From: Gulosibacter chungangensis
GTDB taxonomy: Bacteria; Actinomycetota; Actinomycetes; Actinomycetales; Microbacteriaceae
Direction of reading: 5' to 3'
Length of the DNA stretch: 64,000 nucleotides
Assembly: GCF_008831155.1 (NCBI RefSeq)
Contig: NZ_WBKB01000005.1
Location: 62,001-126,000 of the forward strand
Made by a program: the position numbers and the translations under genes. The notes below the pieces were generated by a model that had not been told where the DNA came from, searched no databases, and worked only from the letters and a program-made list of their open reading frames with translations. Below, piece by piece: positions 49,482 through 58,273 of this stretch. The number at the start of each line of letters is the position of its first letter. The first letter of the stretch is position 1.

Positions 49482-52004
49482 ATGTCTGACGCCGCGCCCA
49501 AGAGCATCCCTTCGCTATCCGATCTCATCCCGACGCTCGTCGACCCCGACGCTCCGTACGATCCCGACCACGCGTACGAGGCGATCCTCGAGTGGACGAG
49601 CGCTCGCGGAGTGAACCTCTACGACGCGCAAGACGAGGCGATCATCCATCTCGTTTCGGGCGCGAACGTGATTCTCGCAACCCCAACCGGCACCGGCAAG
49701 TCGCTCGTGGCGATCGCAGCGCACGCAATCGAACTCGCCCGCGGCGGTCGCACTTACTACACAGCGCCAATTAAAGCCCTGGTCAGCGAAAAATTCTTCA
49801 GCTTGGTTGAGATTTTCGGTGCCGAGCGGGTGGGGATGGTCACCGGCGATAGCTCGGTGAACCCGGATGCGCCGATCATCTGCTGCACGGCCGAGATTCT
49901 CGCGAATAAGGCGCTCCGTGAGGGTGCGGATGCGGATGTCGACCAGGTCGTGATGGACGAGTTCCACTATTACGGCGACCCGCAGCGCGGCTCAGCTTGG
50001 CAGATTCCGCTACTGCTGCTGCCGAAAGCACAATTCCTGTTGATGTCAGCCACGCTCGGTGACACCAAAGCACTCCGCGAAGACCTTACCCGCCGCACGA
50101 ACCGCGCCACCGAACTGGTCGAAGGCGCGACCAGGCCGGTGCCGCTGAGCTTCCACTATGTGCTCACACCAGTACACGAAACCGTCGAGAAGCTCATCGA
50201 AGACGATGAAGCGCCGATCTACATCGTCCACTTCTCACAGGCCGCAGCGGTGGAGCGCGCGCAAGCGATCTCAAGCATCAAGGTTGCGAGCCGCGAGCAC
50301 CGCGACAAGATTGTTGAGACGATCGGGGATTTCCGCTTCACCACCACCTTTGGCAAGACCCTCGGTCGCTACCTCCGGCAGGGCATCGGTGTGCACCACG
50401 CCGGGATGCTGCCGCGCTACCGTCGCCTCGTCGAGCAGCTCGCACAGCGGGGACTGCTCAAGGTGATTTGCGGTACCGACACCCTCGGCGTCGGTATCAA
50501 CGTGCCCATTAGATCGGTGCTGATCACCGCGCTCAGTAAGTTCGACGGGCAGCGGATGCGGCACCTCAGCGCGCGCGAATTCCACCAGATCGCGGGTCGG
50601 GCGGGCCGCGCGGGTTATGACGATCACGGCACGGTGATCGTTGAGGGCCCCGAGCACGTGGTCGAATACGAGCACGCCCTCACAAAGGCTGCGGGTGATC
50701 CGAAGAAGCAGCGCAAGATCACCAAGAAGCAGCCGCCGAAGGGCTTCGTGAATTGGACCGAAGCGACCTTCGACCGCATCGTGGCTGCCGAGCCCGAGCC
50801 GCTCACGAGCCACATGGAAATGACTTCCGCCACGCTCATCAACGTGATCGCGCGCGGGGGAGACGTCATTCAGAACATCCGCGATCTGTGTTTCGACAAT
50901 CACGAGCCACGGCCGCGGAAATTCCAACTCGCCCGCCGCGCGCTCGAGATTGGCCGCACCCTGCTTGATGCGGGGATTGTGGAAGATGTCGACGGTCAGG
51001 TCCAGCTCACGATTGACTTGCAGGCGAACTTCGCCCTCAACCAGCCGCTCTCACCCTTCGCGCTCGCGATGCTCGACGTGCTCGACCCAGAATCCGATGA
51101 CTATCCGCTGGATGTGGTGAGCGTTATCGAAGCGACTCTCGACGATCCCCGCCCGGTGCTGCGCGCCCAGGAGCACAAGGCTCGCGGCGAGGCGATTGCC
51201 GAGATGAAGGCCGATGGTATCGATTACGACGAGCGGATGGACCGGGTCGAGCAGATCTCCTGGCCGAAGCCGCTCGAGGAACTACTCGAGCAGAGCTACG
51301 AGATGTTCGCGCAGTCCCAGCCCTGGGTGCGCGACTTCGAGCTGTCGCCGAAAAAGGTTGTCCGCGACATGTTCGAGCGGGGCCTGAGCTTTGCCGAATA
51401 TGTGGCCTTCTACGAACTCGGACGCTCCGAAGGCGTGGTGCTGCGCTATCTCTCCGACGCCTATCGCGCGCTGCGCCAGACCGTGCCCTCGGATGCCCGC
51501 ACTGACGCCTTCATGGATGTGCTCGAGTGGCTCGGCGAGCTCGTGCGGCAAATCGACTCGAGCCTCGTCGACGAGTGGGCCGACTTGGTCGCACCGGTGG
51601 ATGCACAGGGCGAGCCAGTCCTGCCGCCGGCACCAAAGAGCGTGGTCCAGAATGTGCGCGCGTTCACGGTGCTCGTGCGCAACGAACTGTGGCGGCGTGT
51701 GCACCTCGCGGCCCTCGAGAAAGACGAGGAACTCGGAAGCCTCGACCCCGCGATCGACTGGCCGAGCATCCTCGACGATTACTACGACGAGTACGAGGAC
51801 ATCCAGATCGATGGTGCCGCGCGCTCACCGCAGTATTGCCGGATCGATAAGTCGCGCGAGGCGGCTGGATTCTGGGATGCCGAGCAGACGCTTCTTGACC
51901 CCGAAGGCGACAACGCCTGGCGCATCCGTGCCGAAGTCGATCTGAACGAATCGGCGGCGAATGGCCAGGCGGCGCTGCGGGTGACTGAGGTCGTGCGGCT
52001 TTAG
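49482..52004 (+). CDS. DEAD/DEAH-box RNA/DNA helicase with DUF3516 domain
   Basis: An 840-residue superfamily 2 helicase of the Ski2/DUF3516 type found in actinobacteria. Walker A 'LATPTGTGKSLVAIAA' is near residue 65, 'YYTAPIKALVSEKFF' near 92, DExH-like box 'VVMDEFHYYGDPQRG' near 155, 'LLMSATLGDT' near 186, and 'GTDTLGVGINVPIRSVLITA' and 'FHQIAGRAGRAGYDDHGTVI' near 345-400. The C-terminal 450 residues form the DUF3516 domain. Function is unknown but RNA turnover is plausible. ATG 49482 follows GAGAGGAC; the GTG at 49455 is an unneeded extension. Confidence 0.92.
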   Translation: MSDAAPKSIPSLSDLIPTLVDPDAPYDPDHAYEAILEWTSARGVNLYDAQDEAIIHLVSGANVILATPTGTGKSLVAIAAHAIELARGGRTYYTAPIKALVSEKFFSLVEIFGAERVGMVTGDSSVNPDAPIICCTAEILANKALREGADADVDQVVMDEFHYYGDPQRGSAWQIPLLLLPKAQFLLMSATLGDTKALREDLTRRTNRATELVEGATRPVPLSFHYVLTPVHETVEKLIEDDEAPIYIVHFSQAAAVERAQAISSIKVASREHRDKIVETIGDFRFTTTFGKTLGRYLRQGIGVHHAGMLPRYRRLVEQLAQRGLLKVICGTDTLGVGINVPIRSVLITALSKFDGQRMRHLSAREFHQIAGRAGRAGYDDHGTVIVEGPEHVVEYEHALTKAAGDPKKQRKITKKQPPKGFVNWTEATFDRIVAAEPEPLTSHMEMTSATLINVIARGGDVIQNIRDLCFDNHEPRPRKFQLARRALEIGRTLLDAGIVEDVDGQVQLTIDLQANFALNQPLSPFALAMLDVLDPESDDYPLDVVSVIEATLDDPRPVLRAQEHKARGEAIAEMKADGIDYDERMDRVEQISWPKPLEELLEQSYEMFAQSQPWVRDFELSPKKVVRDMFERGLSFAEYVAFYELGRSEGVVLRYLSDAYRALRQTVPSDARTDAFMDVLEWLGELVRQIDSSLVDEWADLVAPVDAQGEPVLPPAPKSVVQNVRAFTVLVRNELWRRVHLAALEKDEELGSLDPAIDWPSILDDYYDEYEDIQIDGAARSPQYCRIDKSREAAGFWDAEQTLLDPEGDNAWRIRAEVDLNESAANGQAALRVTEVVRL

Positions 52005-52019
52005 CGCTGACGTTGGCTG

Positions 52020-52049
52020 CTGGTGCGGCCTGCTCGCAAGCCGCACCAG
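52020..52049. terminator. Bidirectional hairpin between the helicase and dctA genes
   Basis: CTGGTGCGGC (52020-52029) and GCCGCACCAG (52040-52049) form a perfect ten-pair stem with a ten-base loop between convergent genes. No T run, but position fits termination in both directions. Confidence 0.6.
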
Positions 52050-52057
52050 GCAAGGCG

Positions 52058-53614
52058 CTAGGAGACGGTTACTTTCTCGCGGTTTGAGCCAGCTGCAGCC
52101 TCGGTCGGACCAGTCTGAGCCGTGTTGTCCTGAACCGAATCAGCCTGAGCCGAGCCAGTCTGAGCATCCTCAGCCTTAGCAGCCATCTCGGTAGCATCCT
52201 CGATCTCATCAGCCGCATCATCGTCGGCCACATCGTGGTCGCCATCGAGAGTGCTCTCGTCGAAGGGAATCTCGCCGGCGAGCACGGCCTTGACCCGATC
52301 GCGGTCGACCTGCTTGGTCCAGGTGCCGATCAGGAGCGTAGCGATCGCGTTGCCACTGAAGTTCGTGAGGGCACGTCCTTCCGACATGAATCGGTCGATA
52401 CCGACGATCACGCCGACGCCTCCGACGAGCTCGGGGCGGTAGGCTTGGAGACCCGCGGCGAGCGTCGCGAGGCCCGCACCGGTGACACCGGCAGCACCCT
52501 TCGAGGCGATGATCATGAAGACCAACAGACCAATCTGCTCGCTGATCGACATGGGCTGGCCCATCCCGGTGGCGATGAACAGCGATGCCATCGTGAGGTA
52601 GATCGCGGTGCCATCAAGGTTGAAGGAGTACCCGGTCGGAACGGTGATGCCGACCACGGGCTTCGAGACTCCGAGGTGTTCCATCTTCGCGATCAGTCGC
52701 GGCAGGGCTGACTCCGAAGAGCTCGTGCCGACGATCAACAGGTATTCGCGACCGAGGTACTTCATCAGGCTAAAGACATTCACACGGGTGACGGCGTACA
52801 ACAGGATCCCGAGCATGACCACCACAAACAGGATGCAGGTGATGTAGAACGCGACCATCAGCAGACCGAGGCTCCAGATCGCGGCGATGCCGGTCTTGCC
52901 AACCACGGCGGCGATTGCGCCGAAGGCACCGATTGGTGCGAGCCACAGGATCATGCCGAGCACGCGGAAGACGAGCAGCTGACCGTACTTGACCGCACGC
53001 ATGATGGGCTTACCGCGCTTACCGAGCGCCTGCAGCGCGAAGCCAGTCAACAGTGCCACGAACAGTACCTGCAGTACGTTGTCGCCGGTGAGCGGCGAGA
53101 AGAACGTGGTCGGAATGATGCCGAGCAGGAAATCAGTGGTGGTCGCGGCTTCGCCGGTCGTTTCGTACGTCGACGATGACATGTCGAGACCCTCACCCGG
53201 GTGGATGATGTTGCCCACGACGAGGCCGATCGCCAGCGCAATCGTTGACATTGCCATGAAGTAGCCGAGCGCGAGGCCACCGATCTTGCCGACCGTCGCG
53301 GCCTGCGCGATCGAACCGACACCGACGACGATCGTGCAGAAGATGATCGGCGCAATCATCATCTTGATGAGCGCCACGAAGCCCTTACCGAGCGGTTCGA
53401 GAGCGACCGCGAAGTCGGGCACGAGAAGACCGACGACCGCACCAAGCACGACGGCGAAGATCACCGACATGTACAGCCACGTGTGCTTGTCCCAGCCCTT
53501 GCGAGGCTTCCCACGCTTCGAGAGGGGGACAGTAGTTACTTCAGTGTTCTTGGCGCCGGACCTGTTTTCAGGACCACTTCCGGGATTGTTTGCCGAGTTG
53601 CTGACGAGAGTCAT
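52058..53614 (-). CDS. DctA/GltP-type dicarboxylate (or amino acid):cation symporter
   Basis: A 518-residue SLC1-family secondary transporter. Eight helices and two re-entrant loops are indicated by 'MMIAPIIFCTIVVGVGSIAQ', the Ser-rich loop 'GTSSSESALPRLIAKMEHLG' near residue 290, the Na-binding 'YSFNLDGTAIYLTMASLFIA' and 'IASKGAAGVTGAGLATLAAG'. The Asp in 'VGIDRFMSEGRALTN' is typical of C4-dicarboxylate transporters. The last 70 residues are acidic and Gln/Thr/Ala-rich, with QTGSAQ-like repeats and no counterpart in normal DctA. ATG 53614 is chosen: GGAGG lies five bases upstream, versus two bases for 53617. Divergent from a DcuS/DcuR-like pair. Confidence 0.9.
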   Translation of the reverse strand: MTLVSNSANNPGSGPENRSGAKNTEVTTVPLSKRGKPRKGWDKHTWLYMSVIFAVVLGAVVGLLVPDFAVALEPLGKGFVALIKMMIAPIIFCTIVVGVGSIAQAATVGKIGGLALGYFMAMSTIALAIGLVVGNIIHPGEGLDMSSSTYETTGEAATTTDFLLGIIPTTFFSPLTGDNVLQVLFVALLTGFALQALGKRGKPIMRAVKYGQLLVFRVLGMILWLAPIGAFGAIAAVVGKTGIAAIWSLGLLMVAFYITCILFVVVMLGILLYAVTRVNVFSLMKYLGREYLLIVGTSSSESALPRLIAKMEHLGVSKPVVGITVPTGYSFNLDGTAIYLTMASLFIATGMGQPMSISEQIGLLVFMIIASKGAAGVTGAGLATLAAGLQAYRPELVGGVGVIVGIDRFMSEGRALTNFSGNAIATLLIGTWTKQVDRDRVKAVLAGEIPFDESTLDGDHDVADDDAADEIEDATEMAAKAEDAQTGSAQADSVQDNTAQTGPTEAAAGSNREKVTVS

Positions 53615-53725
53615 CATTGCCTCCGAGTTGGTGACGGCTTCGCAACCGTCGCATGCTCTTTCGTGGCGGGCCATTGCCACGCGTTCGTAGACATACGATG
53701 CTGGAGTCAGACGCGGAAGTCAGGC

Positions 53726-53752
53726 TTGTGGTCATATTGTTCGTGACCACAA
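53726..53752. promoter_or_regulatory. 27-bp perfect inverted repeat in the dctA / sensor-kinase divergent region
   Basis: TTGTGGTCA (53726-53734) and TGACCACAA (53744-53752) are exact inverted repeats separated by TATTGTTCG. It lies 24 bases upstream of the sensor-kinase ATG and 112 bases from the symporter ATG. It is a strong candidate for the binding site of the response regulator or a carbon-control regulator. Confidence 0.6.
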
Positions 53753-53775
53753 TTGCCGCGACCGGGAGGAACGCC

Positions 53776-55233
53776 ATGGCCGCCACCCACACTCGAAGAA
53801 GTGCCGCCTCGGGCGTCTTCCTGATCATCGTGATCGCGGTCTTTCTCTTGTCGGCAGCGCTGTTCGCCCTGTTGGTTTCGATGGGTCGCCTGCACGCGAG
53901 CGAAAAAGCTGAGGACGTTACCGAAGCGGTTTCGGTCACGCTCGCCGATCTTGAGTTGGTGCAGGATGCGATGCTCAGCGACAATCCAACGGCGATTCTG
54001 CAGCCGGTCACGCAGCAAATCGTTGACCACAGTGACGTCGACTTCATCACGATCATGACCCCGGAAGGTGTGCGGGTCACGCATCCAATTCCAGAAGAGA
54101 TCGGCCAGCAGTACACGGGCGTGATTCCCGAGGAGCCGACCATTGCCGTGGGCACCTTCATGGGGCAGCTCGGCGAATCGTTGCGCACGATCGTGCCGAT
54201 TCAGGTGGATGGTGAAGTGGTCGGCTGGGTCGCGACCGGGCAGACCCTCGTGACGATTTCAGAGGAGGCGCTCAAGCAGTTACCGATCAGTATCGTCGCG
54301 TTCGTGGTGCTGCTCGCCTTCGGGATCTTGGTCGCCGTTCTCGCGCGGCGGATGATCTGGAAGCTCGCCGGGGACCTCCCGGCGAGCGAGATTCGCAGCA
54401 CCATCACCGCGCGCGAGTCGATTCGCACGCTCTCGGATGCGTTGCGTTCGCAGACACACGAGTACCGCAATCGGATGCACACGGCAGTCGGTCTGCTGGA
54501 ACTCGAACGTAGCTCGGAGGCGGTTCAGCTGCTGACTCAAACCGAACAGCAGAGCCAGTTCTTGCTCGATTTCGTGGATGCACACGACCGGCTCGATCCG
54601 GCTATCATTTCGCTGCTCCTCGGCAAAGCATCGCAAGCGAAAGAGCGCGGCATCGAGTGGTCAATGGAGGTCGCCCCGGATACTCCGCGCAGCGTCCTCG
54701 GCGCCGTCGACTGCGTCGCGGTGGTCGGCAATATTCTCGATAACGCGATGGATGCTGCGATGGATTCTGCGACGAGTACAGTCGCGAACGATACAGCGGC
54801 GACCGGTACAGTGACGACCGGTGCGGCAGTGACAGACACAGTGGCGACCGGCACCGAGGCCCCTTGGGTCGAAGTTTCGCTGCATGCGAGCGTCAGCGGT
54901 GACCTCGAAATTGTGGTGATGGATAGCGGCGACGGGATTCCGGAGGATCTGCGCGAGCGGGTGTTGGACCCCGGGTTCTCGACCAAACCCGCGGGTAGCG
55001 CGGGCAGGGGAGTGGGACTCGCGCTCGTCACCCAAGTTCTTGCCGGGGTCGGCGGCGAACTCGAACTCGCAACGGAACTCCCGATGACTGTCACGGTTCG
55101 GATTCCGGCGGCGAGAGCGCCAGGCCCGGGAACTACAGGCATTGGAACGTCAAGCATTGCAACTTCGAACGTCGCAAATTCAGGCACGGGAACGTCAACT
55201 GCGGCAAGCTCAGAGACGGGAGATGCCTCATGA
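53776..55233 (+). CDS. Sensor histidine kinase of the CitA/DcuS type
   Basis: A 485-residue membrane kinase. TM1 'GVFLIIVIAVFLLSAALFAL' (about 13-33) and TM2 (about 178-198, 'ISIVAFVVLLAFGILVAVLA') bracket a 145-residue extracytoplasmic sensor with 'HSDVDFITIMTPEGVRVTHP' typical of the DcuS/CitA Cache fold. The phospho-acceptor is the His in 'SQTHEYRNRMHTAVGLLELE', and the ATPase N box 'VGNILDNAMDAAMDSA' and G boxes 'DSGDGIPEDL', 'GRGVGLALVTQ' follow. Ala/Thr/Val repeats (about residues 330-363 and a long Ser/Thr tail) interrupt the domain. Companion to the response regulator four bases downstream; likely senses C4-dicarboxylates or citrate. ATG follows GGGAGGAAC. Confidence 0.9.
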   Translation: MAATHTRRSAASGVFLIIVIAVFLLSAALFALLVSMGRLHASEKAEDVTEAVSVTLADLELVQDAMLSDNPTAILQPVTQQIVDHSDVDFITIMTPEGVRVTHPIPEEIGQQYTGVIPEEPTIAVGTFMGQLGESLRTIVPIQVDGEVVGWVATGQTLVTISEEALKQLPISIVAFVVLLAFGILVAVLARRMIWKLAGDLPASEIRSTITARESIRTLSDALRSQTHEYRNRMHTAVGLLELERSSEAVQLLTQTEQQSQFLLDFVDAHDRLDPAIISLLLGKASQAKERGIEWSMEVAPDTPRSVLGAVDCVAVVGNILDNAMDAAMDSATSTVANDTAATGTVTTGAAVTDTVATGTEAPWVEVSLHASVSGDLEIVVMDSGDGIPEDLRERVLDPGFSTKPAGSAGRGVGLALVTQVLAGVGGELELATELPMTVTVRIPAARAPGPGTTGIGTSSIATSNVANSGTGTSTAASSETGDAS

Positions 55234-55928
55234 TCGGTGTGCTGATCGTCGATGACGAAGCGATGAGCCGCGAACTCCACCGCACGTATCTCGAACGGCT
55301 CGACGGCTTCGAAGTGGTCGCCGAGGCAGCCGGCGCGAGGACGGCGCTCGCGAAGATCTTCGACCCGAATCTCCGCGACCGCATCCAGCTCATCCTGCTC
55401 GATATGACGATGCCTGACGGCTCCGGGCTGGATGTGCTGCGGCAGATCCGCGCAAAGCGGCTCACGACCGACGTGATTCCGGTATCCGGTGTGCGCGATG
55501 CGGACACGGTGCGCCGGGTGCTGTCCCACGGCGCGGTGCACTACCTCGTAAAGCCCTTCACCTTCGCGGTCTTCCGCGAGCGACTCGAGCAATATCGCGA
55601 GTACCGCGAAAAGCTCGATATCGCAAAGGACGAACCCACGCAGTCGGACATCGATGCGCTCATCGGGGCACTGCGGCCTGGAGGTTCCGCAAAGCCGGGG
55701 GAAGAGCTGCCCAAGGGCCTCTCGCCCGATTCGCTCGAGCGGGTGCGCGCTGCGATTCGCGAGCGTGGTGCGCTCACCGCGGCGGAGGCAGCAGAACTGG
55801 TGGGGATGTCACGGGTCACCACTCGGCGCTACCTCGAATATCTGCAGAGCCTGGGGCGAGTTGAACGGGTATCTCGCTACGGCACCGGCGGCAGGCCGAT
55901 TTCGGAATATCGCTGGCGAGAAATATAG
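55230..55928 (+). CDS. Response regulator of the CitB/DcuR type
   Basis: A 232-residue regulator. The receiver domain (1-120) has 'VLIVDDEAMSRELHRTYLER', the phosphorylation Asp in 'LILLDMTMPDGSGLDVLRQI' near residue 53, and 'HYLVKPFTFAVFRERLEQY' with the conserved Lys. The helix-turn-helix is near 177-200: 'LTAAEAAELVGMSRVTTRRY', then 'YLQSLGRVERVSRYGTGGRP', which fits CitB/DcuR-type DNA binding. It overlaps the kinase by four bases. It probably activates the divergent symporter. Family call is firm; the target is inference. Confidence 0.93.
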   Translation: MIGVLIVDDEAMSRELHRTYLERLDGFEVVAEAAGARTALAKIFDPNLRDRIQLILLDMTMPDGSGLDVLRQIRAKRLTTDVIPVSGVRDADTVRRVLSHGAVHYLVKPFTFAVFRERLEQYREYREKLDIAKDEPTQSDIDALIGALRPGGSAKPGEELPKGLSPDSLERVRAAIRERGALTAAEAAELVGMSRVTTRRYLEYLQSLGRVERVSRYGTGGRPISEYRWREI

Positions 55929-56007
55929 GCGGAGCCCGCTGGCGGGACACATAAACAGCGCCCAATGGAGGGATACACCGGCAGAGGCTGCTGGCGGGAT
56001 GCATAAG

Positions 56008-56041
56008 CAGGTGGGCACCCGCCGAAGCGAGTGCCCACCTG
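56008..56041 (+). terminator. Strong hairpin after the response regulator
   Basis: CAGGTGGGCAC (56008-56018) and GTGCCCACCTG (56031-56041) are fully complementary with a 12-base loop. It sits between the regulator and the convergent acetate symporter. The gap before it contains two near-copies of 'GCTGGCGGGA.(C/G)CATAA' (55939 and 55990). Confidence 0.6.
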
Positions 56042-56110
56042 AGATACAACCGAAGCCAGGTCTCGAAGCCAGGGCTCGCGGCCAGGGGTCGAGGCCAGGG
56101 TGCCGAAGCG

Positions 56111-57736
56111 CTAGTGTTCCACCGCCGCTTCAGCGCCGTGACCGGTCAGCGAACGCACCTCCATCTCGGCCGCGAGCGCAGCGTCCTCGGCTCGCTTCGA
56201 GGTGACCGATCCCAGCCAGCCGAATAGGAAACCGAGTGGAATCGAGATGATGCCGGGGTTCGCGAGCGGGAAGATCGCGAAGTCCACACCCGCACCGAGT
56301 AGTGAGGTCTCCGAGCCCGATACCACCGGTGAGAAAGCGATCAGCACGAGTGCTGAGATGAGCCCGCCGTACATGCTCAATACCGCGCCGCGAGTGTTGA
56401 ACTTCTTCCAATACAGCGAGTAGATGATCGTCGGCAGGTTCGCGGAGGCTGCGACCGCGAAGGCAAGCGCCACGAGGAAGGCAATGTTCTGCCCTTGCAC
56501 ACCGATACCACCGACAATCGCGACGATGCCGAGCACCACCACGGTGATCTTGCCGACACGAACCTCCGTTTCGGGAGAGGCCTTACCCTTCTTAATCACA
56601 CTGCCGTAGATATCGTGGGCGAAGGATGCCGCTGCCGTCAGGGCGAGGCCAGCCACCACCGCGAGGATGGTCGCGAAGGCGATCGCGGAGACTACGCCCA
56701 TGAGGATCGGGCCGCCGAGTTTGAGGGCGAGCAACGGTGCGGCGGAGTTCACCCCACCGGGAGCGCCCAGGATAGTTTCCTGTCCGACCAGTGCCGCGGC
56801 ACCGTAGCCCATCACGAGTGCGAAGAGGAAGAACGCACCGATCAACCAGATTGCCCAGACCACAGACTTGCGGGCTTCCTTTGCGGTGGGCACCGTGTAG
56901 AAGCGCATCAGCACGTGGGGCAGCCCCGCAGTACCCAGCACGAGCGCAAGGCCGAGCGAAATGAAGTCGAGTTCCTTTCCGCCGTATTGCAGACCCGGCG
57001 CAAGCATCGCCGCACCCTGTTCGGATGCCGCCACGGCGTGCTCGAGGACGCTGGAAAAGTTGAAGCCGTGTAGTCCCAGTACCCAGACGGTCATGATCAG
57101 CGCCGCACCGACCAGCAGCCAGGCCTTGATGATCTGAACCCAGGTGGTGCCCTTCATCCCGCCGATGAGGACGTAGACGATCATCAGCACTCCGACCACG
57201 GCGACGACCACGCTCTGCCCGACCTTATTGTCAATTCCGAGCAATAGCGAGACCAGTCCGCCTGCGCCTGCCATTTGCGCGAGCAGGTAGAAGAAGCACA
57301 CCGCGAGGGTCGTGGTGGCGGCGGCCATTCGCACCGGCCGCTGCTGCAGCCGGAAGGAGAGTACATCGGCCATCGTGAACTTTCCGGTGTTTCGCATTAG
57401 CTCAGCAACGAGCAGTAGCGCCACGAGCCAGGCGACGAGGAAGCCAATCGAGTAGAGGAAGCCGTCGTAACCGTTGATCGCAATAGCACCGGTTACGCCG
57501 AGAAAGGATGCGGCCGACAGGTAGTCACCCGAGATCGCGAAGCCGTTCTGGGTGCCGGAGAAGGAACGGCCACCGGCGTAATAGTCCGCCGCGGACTGGT
57601 TCCTACGACTGACGCGCACCACGATGAACAGTGTGATGGCGACGAACGCGATGAAGATGGAGATATTGAGGATCGGGTTGTTTTCGATCGTGTCGACGGC
57701 AGCGACAATTGGTGCGGTCAGCTGTTCGAGATTCAT
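56111..57736 (-). CDS. Solute:cation symporter, ActP (acetate permease) type
   Basis: A 541-residue SSS-family transporter with 13 predicted helices. 'SRRNQSAADYYAGGRSFSGT' near residue 43, 'GDYLSAASFLGVTGAIAING' near 69, 'GTAGLPHVLMRFYTVPTAKE' near 268 and 'LAVVAGLALTAAASFAHDIY' near 358 match ActP, which moves acetate, glycolate and related monocarboxylates with Na+. It overlaps the DUF485 gene by four bases, as in yjcH-actP of E. coli. Context with the acyl-CoA ligase suggests acetate or propionate uptake. ATG 57736 at the overlap is preferred. Confidence 0.9.
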   Translation of the reverse strand: MNLEQLTAPIVAAVDTIENNPILNISIFIAFVAITLFIVVRVSRRNQSAADYYAGGRSFSGTQNGFAISGDYLSAASFLGVTGAIAINGYDGFLYSIGFLVAWLVALLLVAELMRNTGKFTMADVLSFRLQQRPVRMAAATTTLAVCFFYLLAQMAGAGGLVSLLLGIDNKVGQSVVVAVVGVLMIVYVLIGGMKGTTWVQIIKAWLLVGAALIMTVWVLGLHGFNFSSVLEHAVAASEQGAAMLAPGLQYGGKELDFISLGLALVLGTAGLPHVLMRFYTVPTAKEARKSVVWAIWLIGAFFLFALVMGYGAAALVGQETILGAPGGVNSAAPLLALKLGGPILMGVVSAIAFATILAVVAGLALTAAASFAHDIYGSVIKKGKASPETEVRVGKITVVVLGIVAIVGGIGVQGQNIAFLVALAFAVAASANLPTIIYSLYWKKFNTRGAVLSMYGGLISALVLIAFSPVVSGSETSLLGAGVDFAIFPLANPGIISIPLGFLFGWLGSVTSKRAEDAALAAEMEVRSLTGHGAEAAVEH

Positions 57737-58188
57737 GCGCGATCTGTTCCTTCGGTTTCAAGCACGCTCGGGACGGCCGAACCGGCCGAATTCGCGGATC
57801 GTGTCGACACTGCTGGGATAGGGGTACCGGCTTCGATCGCAGCGAGTTGTTCGCGCAGTGCCTGGGCTTGCGGATCGAGTTTCGCGTTGGCAAAGCGGAC
57901 GTACCACATGGTGATCGTAAAGGTGGTCAGGAACTGGGCAAGTCCGAGCAGCAATCCGAGGTTGATGGTCCCGACAATAGGGGTCGCCATGAACTGCGGC
58001 GCATAGGCCGCGAGCAGGACGAAGGCGAAGTACCAGGCCAAGAAGAACACGGCCATCGGGAAGACGAATGAGCGCTGACGTTTCCGCAACTGCTGGAATT
58101 GGGGCTCCTGATCGAATTTCAGGTAGTCAACGGTATGAGTGATATTAGTCTCGGCGCCGTGTGGGGTCGCCGAATTTACGTCATGCAT
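57733..58188 (-). CDS. DUF485 family inner-membrane protein (YjcH-like)
   Basis: A 151-residue protein with two membrane helices ('FVFPMAVFFLAWYFAFVLLA' near residue 42 and 'GTINLGLLLGLAQFLTTFTI' near 75) that form the DUF485 domain. It is nearly always encoded with ActP and may be needed for stability of the permease. A soluble C-terminal tail of about 60 residues follows. The ATG at 58188 has GGAGG four bases upstream, which excludes the upstream Met at 58206. Confidence 0.88.
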   Translation of the reverse strand: MHDVNSATPHGAETNITHTVDYLKFDQEPQFQQLRKRQRSFVFPMAVFFLAWYFAFVLLAAYAPQFMATPIVGTINLGLLLGLAQFLTTFTITMWYVRFANAKLDPQAQALREQLAAIEAGTPIPAVSTRSANSAGSAVPSVLETEGTDRA

Positions 58189-58229
58189 GAGGCCTCCTTG
58201 CCGCATGGTGGGACGGATGGTGTTGGGTT

Positions 58230-58257
58230 GCTCGGCTGGGCGGGTGCCCAGCCGAGC
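58230..58257 (-). terminator. Perfect 12-pair hairpin after the acyl-CoA ligase gene
   Basis: GCTCGGCTGGGC (58230-58241) and GCCCAGCCGAGC (58246-58257) enclose a GGGT loop. It lies 16 bases past the ligase stop (minus strand) and before the DUF485 gene, so ligase and transporter may be separate units or coupled by read-through. Confidence 0.6.
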
Positions 58258-58273
58258 AGTGTGCAGGTGAGTA

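Noticed and set aside
53653-53775. Upstream extension of the sensor kinase start
   Set aside because: The extra 41 codons cross the 27-bp operator and lack a ribosome-binding site, while the ATG at 53776 has GGGAGG and matches the first membrane helix.
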